From positions 32,388-65,859 of the forward strand of contig VXUF01000139.1 in NCBI GenBank assembly GCA_009837085.1: a stretch of DNA of 33,472 nt, given 5' to 3'. The translations under genes and the position numbers were made by a program. The notes below the pieces were generated by a model. It was given only the letters and a program-made list of their open reading frames with translations, had not been told where the DNA came from and made no database searches. This DNA is from Holophagales bacterium. Lineage in GTDB: Bacteria; Acidobacteriota; Thermoanaerobaculia; Multivoradales; Multivoraceae. Positions 7,996 through 16,379 of this stretch are shown in pieces (position 1 is the stretch's first letter; every line of letters starts with the position of its first letter).

Positions 7996-8795
7996 CAGAC
8001 CAGCCTGAAGTCCGTCCAGATGCCCATCGAGCACAGCCGGACGTAGATGTCGGAGAACGTGACCCAGATCAGGCTGAGCCAGGCCCAGGCCATGTGCCGG
8101 CGGTTCAGGCAGGAGACGCAGCGGTAGCAGGCGCTCTGGAACGGCCGCCCCGCCATCACGTTGCGGAAGCCGCCGATCACGTGGCGCGTCGAGTGACAGC
8201 CCAGGGCGTAACCGCTCAGCAGCAGCCAGTTGATCAGGAGGACGAAGCTGCCGACGCCGATGCCGAAGGCATGGCCGCCGGACGCGGTCTCGAACTCGAA
8301 CGCCCGGTAGACGTCGATCGGGAAGAAGACGAAGATCCAGGCCATCATCGCGTACAGGAAGTAGCGGTGGATGTTCTGGACGATCAGCGGAAACGAGTTC
8401 TCGCCCCGGTAGGCGTTCCGCGGCTCGCCGACCGCGCAGGCGGGCGGATCGGCCCAGAATGCCTTGTAGTACGCGCCCCGGTAGTAGTAACAGGTGGCGC
8501 GGAATCCCAGCGGCAGAATCAGAATGAACAGCGCCGGCGACTGGGGCACGAAGCTCGGCCACCAGCTCGGAAAGCCCTTGAACCAGGCATGATGCGAGAG
8601 GCCGAAGACCTCGGGCGAGTACAGCGGCGACAGGTAGCCGCCCAAGTGATAGTGGTCGGCCTGCAGTGCCGCCCAGGTCGCATAGGCGCTTGCGAGACCC
8701 AGCCCCACGACAACGGCGCCTGGCTGCAGCCACCAGGCGTCCTGACGCTGCGTCTCACCGAACGATCGCCGCTTCAGCACGGCGGAGAAAGCCAT
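7995..8795 (-). CDS. Succinate dehydrogenase membrane anchor, Sdh1-type SdhC
   Basis: This 266-residue integral membrane protein has about five hydrophobic segments (near 25-45, 87-105, 130-150, 170-190 and 224-245). It anchors SdhAB and should hold the quinone site. The sequence 'HHAWFKGFPSWWPSFVPQSP', 'GFRATCYYYRGAYYKAFW' and 'IVQNIHRYFLYAMMAW' resembles, from memory, the large single anchor of mycobacterial Sdh1 rather than the small SdhC/SdhD pair of proteobacteria. The cytoplasm-edge residues C190-H191-x3-H195 and C213-x2-C216-x2-C219-x4-H224 could bind a metal or cluster; mycobacterial Sdh1 is reported to carry an extra Rieske-like cluster in this subunit. ATG 8795 has AGAGAGGA upstream. 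It is the first gene of the operon. Confidence 0.88.
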   Translation of the reverse strand: MAFSAVLKRRSFGETQRQDAWWLQPGAVVVGLGLASAYATWAALQADHYHLGGYLSPLYSPEVFGLSHHAWFKGFPSWWPSFVPQSPALFILILPLGFRATCYYYRGAYYKAFWADPPACAVGEPRNAYRGENSFPLIVQNIHRYFLYAMMAWIFVFFPIDVYRAFEFETASGGHAFGIGVGSFVLLINWLLLSGYALGCHSTRHVIGGFRNVMAGRPFQSACYRCVSCLNRRHMAWAWLSLIWVTFSDIYVRLCSMGIWTDFRLV

Positions 8796-8864
8796 CTCGG
8801 ATTCTGTCCTCTCTGGGTCGCTGGATGGAAGTGCGTTGGCGAGGGCGCGCTCGGCCCGGCGGTG

Positions 8865-8870
8865 ATCATA
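8865..8870 (-). promoter_or_regulatory. Candidate -10 element of the sdh operon
   Basis: Reading on the - strand, TATGAT lies about 70 bases before the sdhC ATG and would give a leader of roughly 60 bases. No convincing -35 is seen at 17-18 bases. The call rests on one good hexamer in a GC-rich gap between divergent genes (8796-8950). The rest of that gap shows nothing recognisable. Confidence 0.35.
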
Positions 8871-8950
8871 GCCACAAAGCAAGAGACGGTTCGACCTCGG
8901 GATCCGGGAGTGCGCAGGGGCGGGCCGCCTGTGATCGAATTGCGGTTCCG

Positions 8951-11008
8951 ATGACCCGTATCCTCGCCTTGTCCGCGCTTCTCGCGGCCGCGGCCGCGCT
9001 CCCGGCGCAGGAGTTCGAACGGCCAGGCGACACCCGCGTCGTCCGCGCTTACTTCGACGATCCGCTGGTCGCCGCCAGGGCCGTCATGTCGCTCGACGCT
9101 CTCGAGTCGGAGTACGAGAAGGGCTACATCGTCCTGCGGGCCACCGAAGAGGACATCGAAACCGCCCGGCGGGCCGGGATGAGGATCGTTGAGACTGACG
9201 ACTACGATTCCGTCGCTCTCCCCGCCGAACCGCCCACCGAGGCCGTGCCGGGGACGATTGCCGGCTTCCCCTGCTACCGCACCGTCGAGAAGACCTACGC
9301 GAGCGCCCGTGCGATCGCCGACCGGCACCCGACACTCGCGAAGTGGCGCCCGGTCGGCAGGTCCTGGAAGATGGTGCAGAACGCGGCCGAAGGGTACGAC
9401 CTCATGGTGCTGCGGCTGACGAACGAGGCGACCACGGGTCCGAAGCCGATTCTCCTGGTCACCACCGCGATCCACGCGCGCGAGTACACGACCGCCGAGC
9501 TCGGCCTGCGCTTCGCCGAGTACCTCGTCGACTCCTACGAAACGGACGCGGACGCGCGATGGCTCCTGGACCACCAGGAAGTCCATCTCCTGCTGCAGGC
9601 GAATCCGGACGGTAGGAAACGTGCCGAGGAAGGGGTGCTCTGGAGGAAGAACCACAACACGAACTACTGTTCGGCCTACGTGCCGGGTGTCGACCTGAAT
9701 CGCAACTTCGACTTCCAATGGTCCGTCGCCGGCACCAGCGCCGACCAATGCAGCGAGGTCTATCCGGGGCCGTCCGCCGCCTCCGAACCCGAGACGAAGG
9801 CGATCCAGACCTACATGGCCAGGCTCTTCCCCGACGTTCGAGGTCCGCACCACTTCGACGCCGCGCCTGCCGACGACAGCGCCCTGTAACTCGACATTCA
9901 CAGCCACGGCCGGCTCATCCTCTGGCCATGGGGTCACGTCAGCGAGCCGCCGCCGAATGGCGCGGCGCTCCAGACCCTGGGCCGCAAACTGTCCTTCTTC
10001 AACGGCTACACGCCCCTGCAGGGATACGGCTTCTATCCCGCGAGCGGCACAACGCAGGACTACGGCTACGGTGTCCTGGGACGCGCCTCCTTCATCTACG
10101 AACTGGGAACCACGTTCTTTGAGGACTGCGACGACTTCGAACGCTCGATTCTCGACGGCAACCTGAAGTCCCTTCTCTACGCCTTCAAGGTGGCACGAAC
10201 GCCGTACCTGACTCCGGCAGGCCCCGACGTTCGAAACCTGAGTCTGGACGGTCGCGCCTCGACGACCGGCGTCGCGCCGGGGTCGTCAGTCCGCTTGTCC
10301 GCGATCTTCGACGACACCCGCTACCAGGACAGCAATGGCGCGGAAACGACGCAGACGATAGCCGCGGGCGAGTACACCGTCAGCGTTCCTCATTGGAACG
10401 CGGACGCTGTCACACACCCCGTCTCCGCCGCCGACGGCTCTTTCGACAGCGGCGCCGAGCAGGCCACCGCGGTCATCGACACCTCCGGCCTGGAGACCGG
10501 CAGGCATACCGTCTTCGTCCGGGCGAGGGACGCCGACGGCAACTGGGGTGCGGTCAGCGCGGTCTTCCTGTTCGTCCAGGCGGACGACGGCTCCACTGAC
10601 GACACGGACGACAATGACGACGACCCGGGGAGCGGCGGGAGCGGCGGTTGCGTGGTGGACGAGAACACCGCCTGCCTTCACGACGGCCGCTACCGCGTAC
10701 GGGTCACGTGGCTGGCCGGGAACGGCCGGACCGGAGCCGCAACGGCGGCGAGCTCCGCTACGGATGACTCGGGCCTGTTCTGGTTCTTCGACCCGGACAA
10801 CTGGGAAGTCCTGATCAAGGTGCTGGACGGCTGCGCTCTGAACGACCACGTCTGGGTGTACGGCGCCTCGACGACGGACCTCGGCTACACCGTTCGGGTG
10901 ACCGACACCGCGACGGGCCTCGAGAGGGAGTACCGGAACGAACCGGGTGTGCCGGCCTCGGCGATCACCGACGCGACCGCGTTCCCGGACGGCTGCCGCC
11001 CGCCATAG
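8951..11008 (+). pseudogene. Secreted M14 zinc carboxypeptidase interrupted by an in-frame TAA
   Basis: One reading frame of 685 codons encodes an M14 peptidase but has TAA at codon 313 (9887-9889). Both sides are intact and in the same frame. Before the stop: signal peptide (to 'LPAQ'), a propeptide-like region, zinc ligands H175 and E178 ('IHAREYTTAE'), 'QANPDGRKRAEEG' and 'PGVDLNRNFDFQW'. After it: the third zinc ligand H317 ('LDIHSHGRLILWPWG'), catalytic Glu E384 ('FIYELGTTFF'), an Ig-like region, an acidic/Gly linker, and a C-terminal 'GLFWFF...KVLDG' domain (10673-11005). One substitution (TAC or TAT to TAA) explains it. As written, the product lacks the third zinc ligand and the catalytic Glu. 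A sequencing or assembly error, strain polymorphism, readthrough or a recent null are all possible. Confidence 0.88.
10673..11005 (+). other. C-terminal secretome domain, copy in the M14 peptidase
   Basis: About 110 residues after an Asp/Gly linker. Core features: 'CLHDGRYRVRVTW', 'DDSGLFWFFDPDNWEVLIKV', 'LDGCALNDHVWVYGA', 'TVRVTDTATGLEREYRN'. It aligns along its length with the end of the spondin-domain protein at 17508-17822 (-), although the two proteins are otherwise unrelated. It is predicted to be a beta-sandwich, from the alternating hydrophobic pattern. It lies downstream of the in-frame stop. Confidence 0.8.
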
Positions 11009-11045
11009 ACGCGGGCCGCGCGCGCCCCCCGGCCGCCGAAACGGC

Positions 11046-12467
11046 TCAGAGCGCCGGCGAGGAGCGGAGGTCGTCCATCTCGGACACGGCCGCCGTTGCG
11101 CCGGCGCCCGCCCGCTCCGCATCGAGCAGAGATGCGCCGCGTTCAATCCAGGTTCGCCCGCGCACCCGGATGGCGAGGAGGCCAGCGAGCAGGCCTACAT
11201 GGACGATGAAGCAGCTCCAGGCGCCGACCAGGCCCCAGTTCCGCGTGGCGAAGAACACGAGCGGCACGAAGACGAGCCAGGCCACGCCGATGTTCACGAC
11301 CATCGGGTAGGTCGTGTCGCCGGCGCCTCGAAGCGCGCCCGAGTAGATGTTGAACGGCAGTTCGAAGACCAGGCACAGGGTGGCGATCAGAAACAGCGGC
11401 CGGGCGTACGGCAGCAGCGCCGCGAGATCGCCCGCCTCCCGCGCGAACAGCTGCATCAGCCATCCAGGGAACCCGACGTAGATGACCGCCATGATCGCCA
11501 TCGCCCCGTAGCCCAGCCACATCACGCGCCGAACGACGACGCGTACGTCGTCAAGCTGTCTGGCGCCCAGGCACTGTCCGACCAGCGTCGTGCAACCGAC
11601 GGCCAGCGCGACGGCCAGCATGAAGGAGACGGACCAGGCGTGAATCACGGCGTTCGTTGCCGCCATCTCCGCGTCGCCCAGGTTCGCCACGAGTGCCGTG
11701 AAGACGGTGATTCCGCCCATCTCCATGAACACCTGGACGCCGATCGGCAGGCTGACGCGGATCATCTGGCCGAGCAGTGCCGACTCAGGCGGCCTGGGAC
11801 GGGTCGCGCCATAGTCCCGCCCGATCTTCGTGGCGAGCACTCCGGCCAGCAGGCCGACTGCGACGAGAAACTGGGCGATCACCGTACCGACCGCGGTGCC
11901 GGCGGCCCCGAGCTCCGGGAATCCCCAGACGCCGAAGATGAGCAGGTAGTTCAGCCCGCAGTTCAGGGCCAGCTGGATCAGCCCCGCGAACATGGGAACC
12001 TCGGTGCGTCCGAGTCCGCGGTAGTAGTTCTCCGCGACGAGGAAGATCATCAGCCCGACCGCGGCGCCCAGCCGCACTTCGGTGTAGTCCGTGGCGATCG
12101 CCTGGACTTCCGCCGACGCCCCCATCACGCGGAACGCCCAGCCCGACAGCGGCGCCGCGAGCAGGACGGCGACGCCCGCGCCGGCGGCCAGGTAGAGACC
12201 CTGCCAGAAGGCGACGCCGACCCGATCCTTCTTGCCGGCGCCGAAGAACTGGGCGACGAAGGTGTTCACTCCCTGCAGCAGGCCGACGAAGAAGCCGAGC
12301 AGCCACCACGAGATGATCGCGCCCAGGCCGACCCCGGCCAGCGCAACGACGCCGAGCCGTCCGACCATCATCGCATCGATCAGGCCCATCGCCGTGTGCG
12401 TCATCTGCGTGATGACGACGGGTCCGGCCAGCGTCAGAATGCGCCGATAGGAGATGTCGATGTTCAT
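11046..12467 (-). CDS. MATE family multidrug/sodium antiporter
   Basis: This 473-residue inner-membrane exporter has about 12 hydrophobic segments arranged in two similar halves. The first half starts with 'ILTLAGPVVITQMTHTAMGL' and 'IDAMMVGRLGVVALAGVGLG', followed by 'GLLQGVNTFVAQFFGAGKKD'. The second half repeats the pattern with 'VSLPIGVQVFMEMGGITVFT' and 'LAVALAVGCTTLVGQCLGAR'. MATE proteins expel cationic drugs or metabolites in exchange for Na+ or H+. Length is normal for the NorM-like group. It starts three bases after the DUF72 gene ends, so the two are probably co-transcribed. The substrate is unknown. Confidence 0.92.
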   Translation of the reverse strand: MNIDISYRRILTLAGPVVITQMTHTAMGLIDAMMVGRLGVVALAGVGLGAIISWWLLGFFVGLLQGVNTFVAQFFGAGKKDRVGVAFWQGLYLAAGAGVAVLLAAPLSGWAFRVMGASAEVQAIATDYTEVRLGAAVGLMIFLVAENYYRGLGRTEVPMFAGLIQLALNCGLNYLLIFGVWGFPELGAAGTAVGTVIAQFLVAVGLLAGVLATKIGRDYGATRPRPPESALLGQMIRVSLPIGVQVFMEMGGITVFTALVANLGDAEMAATNAVIHAWSVSFMLAVALAVGCTTLVGQCLGARQLDDVRVVVRRVMWLGYGAMAIMAVIYVGFPGWLMQLFAREAGDLAALLPYARPLFLIATLCLVFELPFNIYSGALRGAGDTTYPMVVNIGVAWLVFVPLVFFATRNWGLVGAWSCFIVHVGLLAGLLAIRVRGRTWIERGASLLDAERAGAGATAAVSEMDDLRSSPAL

Positions 12468-12470
12468 CGG

Positions 12471-13175
12471 TCAGGATTCCAGAAGCAGGGCTTCGAACTG
12501 TGCCGCCATGCGCGGTCCTGCCCCTTCGTCTTCGTGCTTGAAGAAGACGTAAGTCTCGCGCCAGGGTTGCCGCCGGATCCTGCCCGCCCAGGAGCGAAGC
12601 GCCGTCTCGTCGTAGTCCTCGCGGCGAAGCCGAAGATAGCCGAAGTCCGCGGTTGCCACCAGCGGCGCGTCGTGGTCGGCGCCGCTGTCGGCGATGCACA
12701 GAGACGCGCCGGCGTCGGCAAGCAGCCTGAACACCTCGTCGTCGAACCAGCTCGCATGGCGGAACTCGAACGCGCCACGCATTCCATCGGGCAACAGGTC
12801 GAGAAAGCGTGCCAGCCGATCCATGTCGCGCCTGAGATATGGCGGCAACTGGAAGAGGAAGGGGCCCAGACGTTCACCGAGCACCTTGGCGGTACGAAAC
12901 AGGTAGTCGACCGAGTCCCCGGCGTCCTTGAGTCGTTGCTGGTGCGTGATCCGGCGAGACGCCTTCAGGGCGAAACGAAGGGTGTCGGGCACCGTGTCAC
13001 GCCACCGCGCGAGCAGATCCGTCTTCGGCATGCGGTAGAAGGTGTTGTTGATCTCCACCGAGCCGAGCCTGGAGGCGTAGAACGAGAGCATGTCCGGCCG
13101 CTTCGTGCCAGGCGGGTAGAACGGCCCCTCCCAGGCGGGGTATGAGAACCCGCTGGTGCCGGTACGGACCCGCAT
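12471..13175 (-). CDS. DUF72 (YecE-like) TIM-barrel protein
   Basis: This 234-residue cytoplasmic protein matches the DUF72 family. Seen: '[20 protein letters not shown]' at the start, '[14 protein letters not shown]', '[16 protein letters not shown]', '[18 protein letters not shown]', '[14 protein letters not shown]', a central '[13 protein letters not shown]' and '[19 protein letters not shown]'. The family fold resembles endonuclease IV/xylose isomerase barrels, but its biochemical role is unsettled. Length is normal. It lies between rpoD and the MATE gene on the same strand, with a 42-base gap after rpoD that holds only a short AGCCGCGGCT palindrome and no convincing terminator. ATG at 13175 precedes the conserved N-terminus directly. 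Confidence 0.9.
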   Translation of the reverse strand: MRVRTGTSGFSYPAWEGPFYPPGTKRPDMLSFYASRLGSVEINNTFYRMPKTDLLARWRDTVPDTLRFALKASRRITHQQRLKDAGDSVDYLFRTAKVLGERLGPFLFQLPPYLRRDMDRLARFLDLLPDGMRGAFEFRHASWFDDEVFRLLADAGASLCIADSGADHDAPLVATADFGYLRLRREDYDETALRSWAGRIRRQPWRETYVFFKHEDEGAGPRMAAQFEALLLES

Positions 13176-13217
13176 GCCTGACCAAATGCTGAGCGTGAGC
13201 CGCGGCTGGGCGTCGCG

Positions 13218-14942
13218 CTACGCGCCGTCGTCGAGGAACGGGCGGAGCTTCTGCGCCCAGTCCGGGTGCCGGAGCTTGCGCAGCGCCTTGGACTCGATCT
13301 GGCGAATGCGTTCGCGCGTCACGTTGAAGGACTTGCCAACCTCCTCCAGCGTGTGCTCCGATCCTTCGCCGACCCCGAAGCGCATCCGCAACACCAGCTC
13401 CTCGCGCGGCGACAGCGAGCGCAACACGTTGCCCGTCTGCTCGCGCAGGTTGGCCGAGATGACCTCGTCGATCGGCGACGGCGAGTTCTTGTCCTCGATG
13501 AAGTCGCCGAGGTGGGAGTCCTCCTCTTCTCCGACCGGGGTCTCGAGCGACACCGGCGCCTGAGCGATCTTCATGATCTTGCGCACCTTCGAAGCGGGCA
13601 GATCCATGTGCTCGCCAATCTCCTCGGCCGTGGGCTCGCGCCCGAGCTCCTGGACCAGCGACCGCGAGGTGCGGGTCAGCTTGTTGATGTTCTCGATCAT
13701 GTGTACCGGAATCCGGATCGTCCGCGACTGGTCGGCAATCGCCCGCGCCACGGCCTGGCGGATCCACCAGGTGGCGTAGGTCGAGAACTTGTAGCCACGG
13801 CGATACTCGAACTTCTCGACCGCCTTCATCAGGCCGATGTTCCCCTCCTGGATCAGGTCCAGGAACTGGAGGCCCCGGTTCGTGTACTTCTTGGCGATCG
13901 AGACGACCAGGCGCAGGTTCGACATGATGAGCTGCTCCTTGGCGCGCTCGCTCAACGCCTCGCCTCGCTTGACCTTGGCCACCATCGCCCGCAGTTCTCC
14001 CTGCTTGACGAAGTGGCGCAGCTCGAGCTTCCTCACCTCTTCGCGGTACTTCTGGATGCGCCGGCGGTGCAGCGCTCTGAGTTCCTCGTTGTTCTCGCGC
14101 TCAAGCGCCACCTGGGCCCGGCTGATGTCCCGCTCGCTGCGCCGGAACCGGTTGTCGATCAACTTGACCAGATCCACCACGCGATTGCGGTCCGGACCGG
14201 TGAAACCGAGTTCCACGATCAGGGCGGAGGCCCGCTCCTCCAGGCGATCGATGTCTCGCGCGATCTCCTGGAAGCGGTCGCCCCGGGGGCTGTAGCGTTT
14301 CTGCCGGCGACGGGTGCGATCGAGTTCTTCCTCCAGCTCCTGCATCTTCTCGAACACGCCGACGCGCTTGGCGATCCGCTTGTGGCCGTTCTGGTCCAGC
14401 AGGGAAATCGGATGTTCGATCTCCACCAACTGGGAAAGCGGCTTCGCGTTCTTGCGGTCAGCGAGCTCGGTCATCGCCAACAGGCGGGTCATCAGGTCGG
14501 CGTTCCGGGCCATCGCCTGAAAGATGAGCCACTCACCGTCCTCGAGCGCGCGCGCGATCTCGACCTCGCCGTCGCGGTCCAGCAGCGGGACGGTGCTCAT
14601 CTCCCGCAGGTACATCCGCACCGGATCGCTCGTGTTCAGCGGTTCGGTGACCGTTGGCGTCGCGGGATCCTCGTCCGCCTTCTCGATCTCGAGCGTGACT
14701 GTCTCGTCGAGGTTCGCCACATACCAGTCCGGCCGCCGGATCACGCCGACGCGCAACTCGCGCAGGCGGTCGTACAGTTCGTTGATCTCGGCTTCGACGC
14801 CGACCATGTCGGCCGGCATCATGTCGTGGATCTCGTCGTTGAGGAGATACGTCTTCGCCTTGCCCAGCTCGAAGAGCTGGCGAATGGACGAGTACCTCGC
14901 CTCGAGGGGCTTGTTCACGTCCTTGACTGAGGCAACTGCCAT
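13218..14942 (-). CDS. rpoD: RNA polymerase primary sigma factor
   Basis: This 574-residue sigma-70 directs RNA polymerase to housekeeping promoters. Domains in order: region 1.1 ('[20 protein letters not shown]'), region 1.2 ('[20 protein letters not shown]'), a charged non-conserved region rich in Arg/Glu, region 2 ('[20 protein letters not shown]', '[20 protein letters not shown]', '[20 protein letters not shown]') with 2.4 following, region 3 ('[20 protein letters not shown]') and region 4 with the helix-turn-helix '[20 protein letters not shown]'. All key segments are present. ATG 14942 is chosen because GGAG lies upstream and region 1.1 follows it. A longer frame to 15086 lacks conserved residues. 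The frequent neighbour dnaG is not in this window. Confidence 0.96.
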   Translation of the reverse strand: MAVASVKDVNKPLEARYSSIRQLFELGKAKTYLLNDEIHDMMPADMVGVEAEINELYDRLRELRVGVIRRPDWYVANLDETVTLEIEKADEDPATPTVTEPLNTSDPVRMYLREMSTVPLLDRDGEVEIARALEDGEWLIFQAMARNADLMTRLLAMTELADRKNAKPLSQLVEIEHPISLLDQNGHKRIAKRVGVFEKMQELEEELDRTRRRQKRYSPRGDRFQEIARDIDRLEERASALIVELGFTGPDRNRVVDLVKLIDNRFRRSERDISRAQVALERENNEELRALHRRRIQKYREEVRKLELRHFVKQGELRAMVAKVKRGEALSERAKEQLIMSNLRLVVSIAKKYTNRGLQFLDLIQEGNIGLMKAVEKFEYRRGYKFSTYATWWIRQAVARAIADQSRTIRIPVHMIENINKLTRTSRSLVQELGREPTAEEIGEHMDLPASKVRKIMKIAQAPVSLETPVGEEEDSHLGDFIEDKNSPSPIDEVISANLREQTGNVLRSLSPREELVLRMRFGVGEGSEHTLEEVGKSFNVTRERIRQIESKALRKLRHPDWAQKLRPFLDDGA

Positions 14943-15163
14943 CTTCGGTCTCCAGGTAAGGGCCAAGCAGAGGGAGTTAGCGGGCGGTGCCGAGAGCCGT
15001 CCATGTCGATCTCGGCCTGCACACTTCCCCGCCCGCCGAGAGAGTGTCTCAGCGAACCGGGAACATTGAGCGCCGACAGGGCACAAGTGTAGCAGTATGA
15101 AGACGATCGACTGCCCCGTTGTGTTTCGCTCCGGGTTTTCTCCGCACTTGCCCTCCGGGGCGC
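14943..15163 (-). other. rpoD upstream region, no gene seen
   Basis: This 221-base gap between rpoD and the small regulator holds no supportable gene. On the - strand a TACACT at 15086-15091 could be a -10 element for rpoD, with a leader of about 140 bases, but no clear -35 accompanies it. The sequence ACCGGGAAC occurs here near 15057 and again in the 20678 hairpin; I take this as coincidence. Confidence 0.35.
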
Positions 15164-15358
15164 CTATGGGGCATCGCGTCCGTCCTTCTCAAACGCCGCA
15201 GCCGTTGCGGTTCTTCCCCGCTGCCGCAGTGCCTCACGAAGCAGATACTCGATCTGCCCGTTGACGCTCCGCAACTCCGCCGCCGCGAGTCGCTGAAGTT
15301 CCTCGAACACGCCGAAGTCGAGGCGCAGGAGGAACGCCTTGCGCGGAGGGGCACCCAC
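15164..15358 (-). CDS. Small Arc-like ribbon-helix-helix protein
   Basis: This 64-residue protein has the ribbon-helix-helix pattern of Arc/CopG-type repressors: a short beta strand 'KAFLLRLD', helix 1 '[14 protein letters not shown]', turn 'RSVN' and helix 2 '[16 protein letters not shown]'. The '[15 protein letters not shown]' segment is typical of dimeric DNA-binding members. GTG 15358 is chosen because AGAGGGAGGG lies nine bases upstream and the start falls just before the strand; longer frames run into the SPFH gene. The start lies 17 bases after the SPFH stop, so the pair is one operon. The likely role is a DNA-binding regulator, perhaps of its own operon, for which the dyad at 16317-16346 is a candidate site. 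No toxin gene is adjacent, so a toxin-antitoxin role is not supported. Confidence 0.8.
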   Translation of the reverse strand: MGAPPRKAFLLRLDFGVFEELQRLAAAELRSVNGQIEYLLREALRQRGRTATAAAFEKDGRDAP

Positions 15359-15375
15359 CGTACAGCACCCTCCCT

Positions 15376-16263
15376 CTACGGATAGAGCGTGCCGGTGTTC
15401 ACGACCGGCTGGGTGTGGCGGTCGCTGCACAGCACGGCCAGCAGGTTGCTGACCATCGCCGCCTTCCGTTCGTCGTCCAGGTGCACGACGTCCTTCTCGC
15501 TCAGCATGTTCAGCGCCTGCTCCACCATGCCGACCGCGCCATCGACGATCTGGGACCGCGCGGCGACCACCGCCGCGGCCTGCTGACGCTGCAGCATCGC
15601 GGCAGCGATCTCCGCGGCGTAGGCGAGGTGACTGATGCGGGCCTCGATCACCTCGACTCCCGCGGTCGCCAACCGCTCCTGAACCTCGCCGCGGAGACGC
15701 TCGGAGATCTCGGCGGTGTGACGCGACAGGGAGACTTCGCCCTCGTTGTGTGCGTCGTAGGGGTAGCCCGTCGCCATGTTGCGCAGCGCGGCCTCGCTCT
15801 GAACCTGAACGTAGTCCTCATAGTCGTCGACGTTGAAGAGCGCCTCGGCGCTGTCCGTGACGCGCCAGACGACGACAGCGCCGATCTCGATCGGATTCCC
15901 GGCGTTGTCGTTCACCTTCAACTTGCCCGTCTCGAAGTTCCGGGTGCGCACCGACACGCGGCGTTTGCTGAGAAACGGGTTCGCCCAGCGAAGCCCCGTG
16001 TCGTACGCGCTGCCCCGATACGAACCGAAGAGCTGGAGGACCTTCGCCTCGTTCGGGTGGACCATGAACAGCCCGAACAGCAGGAAGACGAGAACGGGAA
16101 CGCACGCCGCACAGAAGATCACGACGGGGATGACCCGCCAGATCCCGAAGACGGCGACCCCGGCTATCGCGAGGACGAGGAGAAGGAGGAGCAGGCACAG
16201 CATGCCAACGCCCGACGTGACCGAGAGACGCTTCTCCCGATGCTCTACCATCTGTTGTTCCAT
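15376..16263 (-). CDS. SPFH/Band 7 domain membrane protein
   Basis: This 295-residue protein has two N-terminal membrane segments (about residues 17-41 and 44-68: '[20 protein letters not shown]', '[20 protein letters not shown]'), followed by a Band 7/SPFH domain beginning '[18 protein letters not shown]' and including '[20 protein letters not shown]', '[20 protein letters not shown]' and a helical coiled region '[20 protein letters not shown]'. Such proteins oligomerise at the inner membrane and organise membrane microdomains or proteases (flotillin/HflKC type). Its exact task is unknown. The ATG has AGGGAG about ten bases upstream. It is followed by the ribbon-helix-helix gene and separated from a divergent kinase gene by a 116-base region holding a 30-bp dyad. 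Confidence 0.88.
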   Translation of the reverse strand: MEQQMVEHREKRLSVTSGVGMLCLLLLLLVLAIAGVAVFGIWRVIPVVIFCAACVPVLVFLLFGLFMVHPNEAKVLQLFGSYRGSAYDTGLRWANPFLSKRRVSVRTRNFETGKLKVNDNAGNPIEIGAVVVWRVTDSAEALFNVDDYEDYVQVQSEAALRNMATGYPYDAHNEGEVSLSRHTAEISERLRGEVQERLATAGVEVIEARISHLAYAAEIAAAMLQRQQAAAVVAARSQIVDGAVGMVEQALNMLSEKDVVHLDDERKAAMVSNLLAVLCSDRHTQPVVNTGTLYP

Positions 16264-16316
16264 CCGTTGGTGACTCCCTTGATCACGCGGCCGACGAAGC
16301 GGGCCGCTGTTGTTGT

Positions 16317-16346
16317 CGATATGAAAGTGATATCACACTTATATCG
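16317..16346. promoter_or_regulatory. 30-bp dyad, candidate operator of the SPFH/RHH operon
   Basis: A perfect 10-bp palindrome GTGATATCAC (16327-16336) is flanked symmetrically by CGATAT (16317-16322) and ATATCG (16341-16346). All share one centre, and 12 of 15 base pairs match. The GATAT/ATATC units repeat every 11 bases, about one helical turn, as expected for a pair of dimers bound side by side. It is the only AT-rich patch in this divergent gap and probably overlaps the promoters. Binding by the adjacent ribbon-helix-helix protein is inference. Confidence 0.65.
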
Positions 16347-16347
16347 C

Positions 16348-16369
16348 GCCGGCCAACTCGTCGGCCGGC
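16348..16369. repeat. Inverted repeat next to the dyad
   Basis: GCCGGCC (16348-16354) and GGCCGGC (16363-16369) form a perfect 7-bp stem with an 8-base loop, between the 30-bp dyad and the start of the kinase-like gene. It could fold in the 5' leader of that mRNA or be a second protein site. GC-rich inverted repeats are common in this sequence, so its meaning is uncertain. Confidence 0.45.
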
Positions 16370-16379
16370 CGACACTGTC

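Noticed and set aside
9887..9889. Recoding of the TAA in the M14 gene as selenocysteine or pyrrolysine
   Set aside because: These use TGA and TAG. TAA is not a known site for either, and the position is not a catalytic Cys-like residue.
9840..10190. A frameshift as the cause of the split M14 gene
   Set aside because: The reading frame is the same on both sides of the stop (all codons begin at positions equal to 2 modulo 3), so only a nonsense change is needed.
13176..13217. A terminator after rpoD
   Set aside because: Only a 10-bp palindrome (AGCCGCGGCT) is present, with no stable longer stem and no T-run.
15164..15358. A toxin-antitoxin pair based on the ribbon-helix-helix protein
   Set aside because: No small toxin gene is adjacent. 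The operon partner is an SPFH membrane protein, so an antitoxin role is not supported.
15119..15385. A small + strand gene opposite the ribbon-helix-helix gene
   Set aside because: It shows no conserved pattern, whereas the - strand frame has a clear strand-helix-helix motif, a ribosome site and an operon neighbour.
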